Origin: Actinotalea soli
Lineage (GTDB): Bacteria; Actinomycetota; Actinomycetes; Actinomycetales; Cellulomonadaceae
DNA: 64,000 nt
NCBI RefSeq assembly: GCF_017565425.1
Contig: NZ_JAGEMK010000010.1
Span: 1 to 64,000 of the forward strand
Direction: 5' to 3'
Part shown: positions 1 through 6,927 of the stretch, piece after piece
Layout of the letters: each line of letters opens with the position of its first letter
How positions within the stretch are numbered: position 1 is the stretch's first letter
The notes under the pieces: generated by a model
Databases searched by the model: none
What the model saw: only the letters and a program-made list of their open reading frames with translations
What the model was told of the DNA's origin: nothing
Translations under genes and position numbers: made by a program

Positions 1-22
1 CCAACCAGCGTGACTCCTCTCC

Positions 23-52
23 GTGCGGCGGCAGGTGGCACTGCCGCCGCAC
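23..52. terminator. Terminator-like hairpin at the window edge
   Basis: A perfect 12-bp stem (GTGCGGCGGCAG paired with CTGCCGCCGCAC) with a 6-nt loop. There is no T-run, as is common for actinobacterial terminators. It probably ends a gene lying upstream of the window. The stretch from 53 to 144 shows nothing else recognisable. Confidence 0.45.
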
Positions 53-144
53 GCACCGGGTCATACCAGGACGGACCACGTCACGTCCGGAACCCCTCGG
101 GTGCGTACCTGCGCGGCTCCCGCGCGGCCCGTGGCATGGCTGGC

Positions 145-150
145 TAGGGT
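145..150 (+). promoter_or_regulatory. -10 element TAGGGT of a leaderless transcript
   Basis: TAGGGT lies six bases before the ATG at 157. This is the usual geometry of actinobacterial leaderless promoters, where transcription starts at or next to the start codon. No clear -35 box is visible. It would drive the 15-codon leader ORF and the glycosyltransferase operon. The same arrangement recurs elsewhere in the window (for example 10601, 28592, 29396, 50727). Confidence 0.4.
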
Positions 151-156
151 CTTCGC

Positions 157-204
157 ATGAGCCGGCGGAGAAGAAGCAGCGAGCTCGCCGGGGCGCGGGC
201 CTGA
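157..204 (+). CDS. 15-codon leader ORF ahead of the glycosyltransferase
   Basis: ATG at 157 follows the TAGGGT element by six bases. The ORF encodes an Arg/Ser/Ala-rich 15-residue peptide and stops with a TGA whose A is the first base of the glycosyltransferase ATG (TGATG at 202-206). The glycosyltransferase has no good Shine-Dalgarno sequence of its own, so termination-reinitiation from this leader would explain how it is translated. The peptide resembles nothing I recognise. It could simply be a translational-coupling device, or the transcript could start elsewhere and the ORF be fortuitous. Confidence 0.35.
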   Translation: MSRRRRSSELAGARA

Positions 205-2177
205 TGGGTCGCCAGCTCCTGCTCCGCGTGATCGTGGTGGTCACCGCGATCCTGGGCGTCAACTACGTGACCTGGCGCTGGCTCGAGTCGGTCAACTGGT
301 CGGCCTGGTGGATCGCGATCCCGCTGGTGATCGCCGAGACGTACAGCCTGATCGACGTCCTGCTCTTCGGCACCACCATGTGGAAGGCCAAGACCCGCCC
401 CGCGCCCCCGCCGCCGCCGCCCGGGGCCACGGTCGACGTCTTCATCACGACCTACAACGAGCCCGTCGAGCTGGTCACCCGGACGGTCGAGGCCGCCCTC
501 GCCATCCACCACCCGCACCACACCTGGGTCCTGGACGACGGGTCGAGGCCTGAGATGCGCGCGGCCGCGGAGGCCCTCGGGGCCGGGTACATCGAACGAA
601 CCATCGACTGGGCAGACCGCCCACGGCACGCCAAGGCCGGGAACCTCAACAACGCGCTGTTCCAGACCGAGGGCGAGTTCTTCCTGGTGCTCGACGCCGA
701 CCAGGTGCCCGAGCCGGAGATCCTCGACAACACCCTGGGGTACTTCGTTGACCCCGAGGTCGCCCTCGTGCAGACCCCGCAGTACTTCACCAACGTCTCC
801 AAGGCCGACCCCCTGGGCAGCCAGGCCCCCCTCTTCTACGGGCCCATCCAGCAGGGCAAGGACGGCTGGAACGCCGCCTTCTTCTGCGGGTCCAACGCGG
901 TGCTCCGGCGCGACGCCCTCATGCAGCTGGGCCTGGTGGGCTACGTCCGCGAGACCGAGCGCGCGGTGCGCGAGGCCCTGACGACGGGCCGGTCCCTGCT
1001 GCACCGGGCGAGCAAGCAGGCCGAGGACCCGCGCGAGGCCATGGCCCTGCGCCAGGTCCGCAAGGCCGTCGACGACGCCCTCGAGCGCATCGCGGCGGGG
1101 GAGCCGGTGGCCGCGGTGACCTACGACTTCCAGCGTCGCCTCGACGAGGTCTCCGCGGGCATGGTGCATGCCGACCTCGCGGCGATCCGCGCGGACCTCG
1201 CCGCCCTGGACCTGGGCGGTGAGGTCGGGCCCCTGCCGATCGCGACCGACCAGGAGCTGGGGGCCACGCTGGTCGACGAGACCGCCCTCGCCCGGCTCGC
1301 CACCCGGGAGCTGTCCCCGCTCCATGCCATGGCCGAGGTGCAGGCCCTGGTGGGTGCGGTCGACGTCGGGCGCTCGGAGGAGGCCCTGCCGGTCAACCCC
1401 GTGGCAACGGTGTCGGTCACCGAGGACATGGCCACCGCCATGCGGCTGCACGCCCTGGGATGGCGGACCGTCTACCACCACGAGCGCCTCGCCTACGGCC
1501 TGGCCCCCGAGGACATGGCCACGATGATGACCCAGCGCCTGCGCTGGGCCCAGGGCACCCTCCAGGTGATGCTCAAGGAGAACCCCCTGGTGCAGAAGGG
1601 CCTGAGCCTGGGTCAGCGGCTCATGTACTTCTCGACGATGTGGAGCTACCTCTCGGGGTTCGCGGCCGTGGTGTACCTGGCGGCGCCGGTGATCTTCCTG
1701 TGCTTCGGGGTGCTGCCGGTGACGGCCTGGACGGTCGACTTCTTCATCCGGTTTATCCCCTTCTTCCTCGCGAGCCAGGTGCTGTTCCTGGTCGCCGCGC
1801 AGGGCGTCCAGACCTGGCGCGGGCAGCAGTACTCGTTGGCCCTGTTCCCGGTGTGGATCAAGGCCGTGACGACGGCGGCAGCCAACGTGTGGTGGGGGCG
1901 TCCGCTCGGCTTCGCCGTGACCCCCAAGGTCCGGCAGGACGGCACCGGCGCCTGGCGCCTGGTCCTGCCCCAGCTCACCGCGATGGTCGTGCTGGTCGTC
2001 GCCGCCGTGGTCGGCATCGTCCGCGCGAGCCTCGGGTACTCGCTGTGGGTCGGTACCGTCGTGAACCTCGCGTGGGTCGCCTACGACCTGCTCGTGCTGA
2101 GCGTGATCGTGCAGGGGCTGCGGTACCGCGGCTACATCGAGTCCGAGGAGACCACCACACATGAATCTCGAGCGTGA
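204..2177 (+). CDS. BcsA-like family 2 glycosyltransferase (processive beta-glycan synthase type)
   Basis: A 657-residue membrane glycosyltransferase related to cellulose synthase BcsA. Two N-terminal transmembrane helices (about 5-20 and 32-55) precede the GT-A domain. Visible motifs are DDG (111-113), DxD as DAD (164-166), FFCGSNA (about 227-232), TED (406-408) and QRLRW (444-448). These are the UDP-sugar and acceptor-binding residues of this family. Several further helices follow to the C terminus, and there is no PilZ domain. An insertion of about 160 charged, helical residues (about 240-403) separates GSNA from TED, where BcsA proteins have only a short link. The product (cellulose, mixed-linkage glucan or another polysaccharide) cannot be told from the motifs. 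Its stop overlaps the next gene by 17 bases, tying it to an STAS protein and a GHKL ATPase. No BcsB-like partner is present. Confidence 0.8.
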   Translation: MGRQLLLRVIVVVTAILGVNYVTWRWLESVNWSAWWIAIPLVIAETYSLIDVLLFGTTMWKAKTRPAPPPPPPGATVDVFITTYNEPVELVTRTVEAALAIHHPHHTWVLDDGSRPEMRAAAEALGAGYIERTIDWADRPRHAKAGNLNNALFQTEGEFFLVLDADQVPEPEILDNTLGYFVDPEVALVQTPQYFTNVSKADPLGSQAPLFYGPIQQGKDGWNAAFFCGSNAVLRRDALMQLGLVGYVRETERAVREALTTGRSLLHRASKQAEDPREAMALRQVRKAVDDALERIAAGEPVAAVTYDFQRRLDEVSAGMVHADLAAIRADLAALDLGGEVGPLPIATDQELGATLVDETALARLATRELSPLHAMAEVQALVGAVDVGRSEEALPVNPVATVSVTEDMATAMRLHALGWRTVYHHERLAYGLAPEDMATMMTQRLRWAQGTLQVMLKENPLVQKGLSLGQRLMYFSTMWSYLSGFAAVVYLAAPVIFLCFGVLPVTAWTVDFFIRFIPFFLASQVLFLVAAQGVQTWRGQQYSLALFPVWIKAVTTAAANVWWGRPLGFAVTPKVRQDGTGAWRLVLPQLTAMVVLVVAAVVGIVRASLGYSLWVGTVVNLAWVAYDLLVLSVIVQGLRYRGYIESEETTTHESRA

Positions 2178-2496
2178 GCTGCCCAGCCCGACGACGGCGG
2201 TGCTCCGGCCCCGCGGTCGTCTCACCATGGGCGCGGCCACGACCCTCAAGACGGCGATCGACGGGACGGTCGCGGACGGGCACCACCTCCTGGTCATCGA
2301 CCTCGGGGAGACCGAGTTCCTCGACTCCTCGGGGCTCGGCGCTCTGGTCGGCGGGCTGCGGGTGGCCCGAGCCGCGGGCGGGGACCTGCGGCTCGCCCGG
2401 GTCGGCACCCAGGTGCGCACCGTGCTGGAGCTGACGACCATGGACCGGGTCCTGACCCCGTACGTGACGGTGGACGATGCCTTCGCCGCGGGGTGA
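2161..2496 (+). CDS. STAS-domain anti-sigma-factor antagonist-like protein
   Basis: A 111-residue single STAS domain. It contains the signature FLDSSGLGAL around residues 57-66, whose serine is the usual phosphorylation site in SpoIIAA/RsbV-type antagonists. It starts 17 bases inside the end of the glycosyltransferase gene and its own end overlaps the next ORF by 20 bases, so all three are probably translated as one unit. In the family, such proteins bind a cognate GHKL kinase when unphosphorylated, and the downstream gene encodes such a kinase. The coupling to a glycan synthase rather than a sigma factor suggests control of polysaccharide production, but that is inference. Confidence 0.85.
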   Translation: MNLERELPSPTTAVLRPRGRLTMGAATTLKTAIDGTVADGHHLLVIDLGETEFLDSSGLGALVGGLRVARAAGGDLRLARVGTQVRTVLELTTMDRVLTPYVTVDDAFAAG

Positions 2497-2896
2497 CACC
2501 CCCGGGGTGCTGCGCATCGAGGGCTGCGTGGCCCCTGAGTGCCTCGACCACGTGCAGGACGCGATCGTCCGGTTGTGGGAGGGCGCCCCGCAGGCCACCG
2601 ACGAGGCGCGCATGATGTTCGAGATCGCGGTCGTCGAGGTGGTGGGCAACGTCGTCGAGCACGCTCCGAAGGGGCGCGGCTTCGAGGCGACGGTCCGGCT
2701 CGGCGTCGAAGGAGACGCGGCCTGGGCCGAGATCCTCGACACGGGCCCGGCCCTGGACATCGACCTCGACGCGGGGCTTCCCGAGGACCTCGCCGAGTCC
2801 GGCCGTGGCCTGGCCCTCGCGCGACGGGCGGCTCACGAGCTCACCCTGGACCGGGTGGGCGACCACAACCTCTGGACCGTGCTGCGCCGCTGGTGA
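2477..2896 (+). CDS. GHKL ATPase, RsbW/anti-sigma kinase-like
   Basis: A 139-residue HATPase_c domain protein. The N box is visible as EIAVVEVVGNVVEHA (residues about 50-64), followed by a G1-like DTGPALD and a GRGLALARR ATP-lid motif (about 112-120). Size and layout fit serine-protein kinases that switch STAS antagonists. The ATG at 2477 sits inside the preceding STAS gene, so translation is likely coupled. No sigma factor lies in this operon, so its partner may be the STAS protein alone or the glycosyltransferase's large cytoplasmic insert; the second idea is speculation. Confidence 0.8.
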   Translation: MPSPRGDTPGVLRIEGCVAPECLDHVQDAIVRLWEGAPQATDEARMMFEIAVVEVVGNVVEHAPKGRGFEATVRLGVEGDAAWAEILDTGPALDIDLDAGLPEDLAESGRGLALARRAAHELTLDRVGDHNLWTVLRRW

Positions 2897-2955
2897 GAGG
2901 GCGGGCGGACCCTCGTCCTGTCCTCGGCCCGGACCGACCCACCAGGATGGGGCCC

Positions 2956-4227
2956 ATGGTGAGCGCACGTGATGAGGACGCCCTCGAGCCCGTCAGCCTG
3001 ATCCGGCAGTCCGGGACGGTGCTGCGGATGGGCCGCGCGATGCTGTCCTCCGGCACCGGCAGCTACCGGGTCAAGACGGCGATGCAGCAGGTGGCCCGCG
3101 CCGTCGGGCTCGACCGGCACCAGGCCCACGTGACGCTGACCGAGATCACCGCGACCTCCCACCGTGGGCCGATCTTCCGCACCGAGGTCGCCGAGGTCCG
3201 CCAGATCGGCGTGAACTCCCACCGCCTGCAGGAGCTCACCGACCTGTGCAACGGACTGCGGCCGGGGGTCGCCGTCGAGCACATCAACAGCGAGCTCGAC
3301 CGCATCGAGAGCCTGCCGCCCCTGTACCCGGCCGTGGCGAACGCGCTGTTCGCCGCCATGGCCTGCGGAGCCTTCGCGTACCTCAACGACGGCGGGGTCA
3401 TCGAGGTCACCGGGGTGTTCCTCGCCGCGGGGCTCGGGCAGTTCGTGCGGCGGTTCTTCCTGCACCGGCGGGTCAACCAGTTCGGGGTGACGATGATCGC
3501 CGCGGCGGTCGCCTGTCTGGTGTACCTCGGCTACGTGCTGACCCTCGACGCCGTGGCCGGGGGAGCGGGCTCGAGCCACGAGGCCGGGTACATCTCGGCG
3601 GTACTGTTCCTGGTGCCCGGGTTCCCCCTGGTCACCGGGGCCCTGGACCTCGCCAAGCTCGACTTCTCCGCCGGGGTGGCCCGGACGGTCTACGCGCTGA
3701 TGATCCTGACCTCGGCCGCGCTCGCGGTGTGGGGGGTCTCCTGGGTGGCCGGGCTCGACCCCTCCCCGGCCCCCGCCGCCGAGCTGCCCGTGCTGGTGGG
3801 GATCGCGCTACGGATGCTCGCGAGCTTCCTCGGGGTGCTGGGCTTCGCGTTGATGTTCAACTCGCCCCTGCGGATGGCGTTGGCGGCCGCAGGCATCGGG
3901 ATGGTCGCGAACGTGCTGCGCCTGGAGGTCGCGGACCTGGGTGTCGCGATCCAGGCGGCGACCATGATGGCGACGGTCGTCGTGGGGCTGCTGGCCGCGT
4001 GGGTGGCCCCGCTGATCAAGGTGCCGCGCATCACCATCTCGGTGCCCGCCGTCGTGATCATGGTGCCCGGGGCTGCGGCCTACCGGGCGGTGGTCGGCCT
4101 CAACAACGGTGACGCCGAGGTCGCGGTGACCTCGGGGGTCCAGGCGATCTTCGTCGTCATCTCGATCGCCGTGGGCCTCGCGGCTGCCCGCATGCTCACC
4201 GACCGCGCCTGGGCCTACGACCGCTGA
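2956..4227 (+). CDS. ThrE-type threonine/serine exporter
   Basis: A 423-residue protein with the ThrE layout. A soluble N-terminal half has the conserved 'SSGTGSYRVKTAMQQVA' and 'GVNSHRLQEL' regions, and is followed by about ten hydrophobic helices forming the ThrE/DUF1212 and ThrE_2 membrane modules. Family members export L-threonine and L-serine driven by proton motive force. I chose the ATG at 2956 because AGGATGGGG lies just upstream; an in-frame ATG at 2947 overlaps that Shine-Dalgarno sequence. It is about 60 bases downstream of the STAS/ATPase operon on the same strand and may be separately transcribed. The stop is followed after six bases by a 50-bp repeat doublet. Confidence 0.85.
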   Translation: MVSARDEDALEPVSLIRQSGTVLRMGRAMLSSGTGSYRVKTAMQQVARAVGLDRHQAHVTLTEITATSHRGPIFRTEVAEVRQIGVNSHRLQELTDLCNGLRPGVAVEHINSELDRIESLPPLYPAVANALFAAMACGAFAYLNDGGVIEVTGVFLAAGLGQFVRRFFLHRRVNQFGVTMIAAAVACLVYLGYVLTLDAVAGGAGSSHEAGYISAVLFLVPGFPLVTGALDLAKLDFSAGVARTVYALMILTSAALAVWGVSWVAGLDPSPAPAAELPVLVGIALRMLASFLGVLGFALMFNSPLRMALAAAGIGMVANVLRLEVADLGVAIQAATMMATVVVGLLAAWVAPLIKVPRITISVPAVVIMVPGAAAYRAVVGLNNGDAEVAVTSGVQAIFVVISIAVGLAAARMLTDRAWAYDR

Positions 4228-4233
4228 CCCCAC

Positions 4234-4344
4234 CTCGTGTCAGAAGCTCAGATACCCCTGGCACCCCGTGCTTCTGACACCAGATCAGCCCCGTCTCGTG
4301 TCAGAGGCTGGGGTGCCTCTGGGTATCCCAGGTTCTGACACGAG
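4234..4344 (+). repeat. Palindromic 50-bp repeat doublet, type A, plus orientation
   Basis: Two 50-bp units (4234-4283 and 4295-4344) are separated by exactly 11 bases (ATCAGCCCCGT). Each unit has arms CTCGTGTCAGA and TCTGACACGAG; the right arm of the first unit has one substitution (CCAG for CGAG). The doublet begins six bases (CCCCAC) after the thrE-like stop codon. It is the inverted counterpart of the doublet at 31332-31442, which has nearly the same spacer. It could act as a strong transcription-ending hairpin, but the exact unit length and period point to a REP/REPIN-like dispersed element. Confidence 0.9.
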
Positions 4345-4406
4345 GGGAGGGGCGGGGTGGGGTTTTGCTCGCGGGTCGGGACGGAAGGTACCCTGATCCG
4401 CACACT

Positions 4407-4496
4407 GGAGACGTCGCATAGTCAGGTCTAGTGCGCGGCCCTGCTAAGGCCGTGAAGGTGTCAAGCCTTCCGTGGGTTCAAATCCCACCGTCTCCG
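4407..4496 (+). tRNA. tRNA-Ser (GCT)
   Basis: A 90-nt class II tRNA with acceptor stem GGAGACG/CGTCTCC and discriminator G. The anticodon loop CTGCTAA gives anticodon GCT (4443-4445). A long variable arm (GTGAAGGTGTCAAGCCTTC region) follows, then the T-loop GGTTCAAATCC. No CCA is encoded. A TACCCT box at about 4389-4394 may be its -10 element. Confidence 0.95.
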
Positions 4497-4570
4497 CGTC
4501 GCGCGGGCCGCCCCCCAGGGGGTGGTCCCGCGCACAGGTCAGGACCAGCGCCCGACGGGTGCTGGGCCGA

Positions 4571-4600
4571 TTGGTTGCTGAGCGTCGCGCCATGTATTCT
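4571..4600 (+). promoter_or_regulatory. Promoter of tRNA-Arg
   Basis: TTGGTT (4571-4576) and TATTCT (4595-4600) are separated by 18 bases, and the tRNA begins 23 bases further on. This is one of the few places in the window with both a -35 and a -10 box. Confidence 0.5.
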
Positions 4601-4622
4601 CATGCGCGGTCCAGATGACCAC

Positions 4623-4695
4623 GCGCCCGTAGCTCAACGGATAGAGCATCTGACTACGGATCAGAAGGTTGGGGGTTCGAATCCCTCCGGGCGCA
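4623..4695 (+). tRNA. tRNA-Arg (ACG)
   Basis: A 73-nt cloverleaf with acceptor GCGCCCG/CGGGCGC and discriminator A. It has D-arm GTAGCTCAACGGATAGAGC, anticodon loop CTACGGA with anticodon ACG (4656-4658), and T-loop GGTTCGAATCC. The A34 is presumably converted to inosine, as in other bacteria. No CCA is encoded. A perfect terminator follows ten bases downstream. Confidence 0.97.
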
Positions 4696-4704
4696 CAGAG
4701 AGAG

Positions 4705-4740
4705 AACGGCCCCAGGATCAGCGTCCTGGGGCCGTTTTCT
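4705..4740 (+). terminator. Intrinsic terminator after tRNA-Arg
   Basis: A perfect 13-bp stem (4705-4717 with 4724-4736, core CGGCCCCAGGA) with a 6-nt loop ends in TTTTCT. It is the most classical rho-independent terminator in the window. Confidence 0.9.
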
Positions 4741-4796
4741 CGTCCAGGAGGGCCCGCGGGGCCCGCCCGTGCTGCCGCGCACCGTCAGGGGGTCAT

Positions 4797-5078
4797 GTGC
4801 GTCACGTCGACCGCCCCGAGCGGGCCGGCGACCCGGCTCGAAGATCTCGCCGGTCACGCGGCCTGAGGTTCACCGAAGGCTTCCTGCTGCCCTTCACCGG
4901 TCCGGCAGACCTCGGGGACCTGCGCCGGGGCAGCGAGGTCAGCCCCGCGCAGCGGGACAGGGCCGACCGTCTCACCGGGGAGCTGCGCCGTGTCACCGGA
5001 CCCGACGGCCGTTCCTACGTCGTCACGGCCGAGCCCGCCGAGCCCCCCGCCGGAGCGCCGGAGCCTTCGGCGGGCTGA
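4797..5078 (+). CDS. Doubtful small protein, possibly frameshifted at its 5' end
   Basis: A GTG-initiated frame (93 residues) after the tRNA genes. Its second half (from about 4868, beginning RFTEGFLLPF) has ordinary actinobacterial codon bias and reads like a real protein. Its first 20 codons do not: a run such as GCT CGA AGA TCT has poor GC3. In the +1-shifted frame an ATG at 4795 opens a well-biased stretch (MCVTSTAPSGPATRLEDLAGH) that stops at 4866. The two halves together would make a more natural protein, so there may be a frameshift, real or sequencing-derived, near 4855-4866. No family recognised. Confidence 0.3.
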   Translation: MRHVDRPERAGDPARRSRRSRGLRFTEGFLLPFTGPADLGDLRRGSEVSPAQRDRADRLTGELRRVTGPDGRSYVVTAEPAEPPAGAPEPSAG

Positions 5079-5095
5079 CCGCGCCGGGCCGGCTG

Positions 5096-6634
5096 TCAGT
5101 GCGCGGCGGGCAGGCCCGGCTCGGTCGGCGCCGGGCGAGCAGCCCGCACCGCGAAGGCGATCGGGATGGTCAGCAGCATGATTCCCGCGCCGACCAGGAA
5201 CGCCGCGTGGGTCCCGCCGGCCGTCGCCTCGACCTGGGTCGCCCCGGTCGAGGTGAGCGCGGCGGCCTGGATGGTCATGACGGTCACGAACAGCGCCGTC
5301 CCGGCCGCCCCCGAGACCTGCTGGACGGTGCCGATGGTGGCGCTGCCGTGCGGGTACAGGTGGGGTGGCAGCGAGCCGAGAGCCGAGGTGAACAGCGGCG
5401 TGAACATCAGTGCCAGGCCGCCGCTGAGCACCACGTGGCAGACGACGAGCATCCACGCCGGGCTGGTCGCGCTCAGCATCGCGAAGCCCCAGGCGGCGGC
5501 GCTCACGAGCACCGTGCCGGGTACGACGAGCACCCGCGCGCCGAACCGGTCGAAGGCCCGTCCGACGAAGGGGGCCGCGAGGCCCATGAGCAGACCGCCG
5601 GGGAGCAGGATCAGGCCCGCCTGGAGCGGGGCCAGGCCCAGGACGTCTTGGGCGTAGAGAGGCAGCAGGATGATCGTGCCGAACAGGGCGCCCATGCTGA
5701 CGGCCATGAGCAGGATCGCCACCGAGAAGGTGCGCGTGGCGAAGGTCCGCAGGTCCAGCAGGGCGGCGTCGCGCCGCTGCAGGCGCAGCTGCCGCCACAC
5801 GAAGAGGCCGAGGGCCACGAGCCCGACGACCACGGGCAGCAGGGCCATCGCGGTACCGCCGGCCCCGCCCCCACCGTGGGCGGCGGACTCGCCCAGCTCG
5901 GTGAGCCCGTAGACCAGTCCGCCGAAGGCGAGGGCCGAGACGAGGATGGACAGCAGGTCCACCCGGGCGGCCCGGGGGCTGGTCAGGGCCGGCAGTCGCA
6001 GGGCGCCCAGGGTGAGGGCGAGGGCCGCGATCGGCAGCATGATGACGAACAGGCCACGCCAGGGCAGCACGCTGAGGACGAAGCCCGAGAAGGTGGGCCC
6101 CAGGGCGGGGGCGACCGCGATGACCACGGAGATGTTGCCCATCGTCTTGCCCCGAGCCGTGGGCGGGGTGACCGCCATGACCGTCGTCATGAGCAGCGGC
6201 ATCATCACGGCTGTCCCGCTCGCCTGGATCACGCGCCCGCCGAGCAGCACGGGGAACACCGGGGCCAGGGCGCACACGAGGGTTCCGAGGGTGAACAGGC
6301 TCATCGCCGTGAGGAAGGTCGCCCGGGTGCCGAGCCGCTGCATCACGAATCCGCTGATGGGGATGACCACGGCCATGGTGAGCAGGAACACCGTGGTGAC
6401 CCACTGGGCGGTGCTCGCGGGGATGCCGAAGTCGGCCATGACGTTGGGCAGGGCCACCCCCATGGTCGTCTCGTTGAGGATGACGACGAAGGCCGAGGCG
6501 AGCAGCAGCCCGACGGCGAGGCGTTCGCGGGGCCCCATGGTGGTGGGGGGCGACGGCGGTGCCAGGGGCTCCCCGGTCGGTGGGTCGAGGAGGTCCGCGC
6601 CGGTGCGGGGTGCGGGTCGGGCAGCGTCGGTCAC
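5096..6634 (-). CDS. MFS drug-exporter-like transporter, DHA2 (EmrB/QacA) family
   Basis: A 512-residue, 14-helix major facilitator. The N-terminal half begins with FVVILNETTMGVALPNVMADFG, the helix-1 motif of DHA2 proteins. It is followed by QWVTTVFLLTMAVVIPISGF, a degenerate motif A (QRLGTRATF), and motif C-like GPTFSGFVL after helix 5. Family members use the proton gradient to export lipophilic or cationic compounds. The GTG at 6634 was chosen because GGAG lies five bases upstream; longer in-frame starts would add a low-complexity tail. It is divergent from the MFS gene at 6928, with a 16-bp palindrome in the 293-bp gap. No regulator gene is adjacent, and the substrate is unknown. Confidence 0.85.
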   Translation of the reverse strand: MTDAARPAPRTGADLLDPPTGEPLAPPSPPTTMGPRERLAVGLLLASAFVVILNETTMGVALPNVMADFGIPASTAQWVTTVFLLTMAVVIPISGFVMQRLGTRATFLTAMSLFTLGTLVCALAPVFPVLLGGRVIQASGTAVMMPLLMTTVMAVTPPTARGKTMGNISVVIAVAPALGPTFSGFVLSVLPWRGLFVIMLPIAALALTLGALRLPALTSPRAARVDLLSILVSALAFGGLVYGLTELGESAAHGGGGAGGTAMALLPVVVGLVALGLFVWRQLRLQRRDAALLDLRTFATRTFSVAILLMAVSMGALFGTIILLPLYAQDVLGLAPLQAGLILLPGGLLMGLAAPFVGRAFDRFGARVLVVPGTVLVSAAAWGFAMLSATSPAWMLVVCHVVLSGGLALMFTPLFTSALGSLPPHLYPHGSATIGTVQQVSGAAGTALFVTVMTIQAAALTSTGATQVEATAGGTHAAFLVGAGIMLLTIPIAFAVRAARPAPTEPGLPAAH

Positions 6635-6867
6635 AGGTGCTCCGGTCGAGAGGGTCGTCGTCGGTGGCGCGGGGGTGCGGCGGTGTCGTCGGCACTCCTG
6701 AGCCATGACGCCAACGCGCGCAGCGGTGCCGGTGTTCCCGAGGAGCGGCTCAGGTCTGGCCGCCACGTGCCGGCCGAGGTCGCCGCGGATGCCGCCCACG
6801 GGCGCCGCGCGCACGGGGTACCGTCGTGCCATCCCGGTGATGGTCGACGGCGCTCCTCCCGGGTCCC

Positions 6868-6883
6868 CTCGAATCGATTCGAG
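6868..6883. promoter_or_regulatory. 16-bp perfect palindrome, candidate operator
   Basis: CTCGAATCGATTCGAG is a perfect inverted repeat with a central CG, the symmetry typical of LacI-family operators. It lies 44 bases before the MFS gene at 6928 and 233 bases before the divergent MFS start. No LacI-type gene occurs in the window, so a regulator would act in trans. The remainder of the 6635-6927 gap shows no other clear element. Confidence 0.45.
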
Positions 6884-6927
6884 CCGCGGTCCGTCAAGAC
6901 CCGGCCCGAGCAGGACGGAGCGCCTCG

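Noticed and set aside
144-2441. Long minus-strand open frames opposite the glycosyltransferase and many other genes
   Set aside because: They are shadow frames caused by very high G+C. They show His/Arg/Gly-rich nonsense, no family motifs, and lie opposite genes with clear domains.
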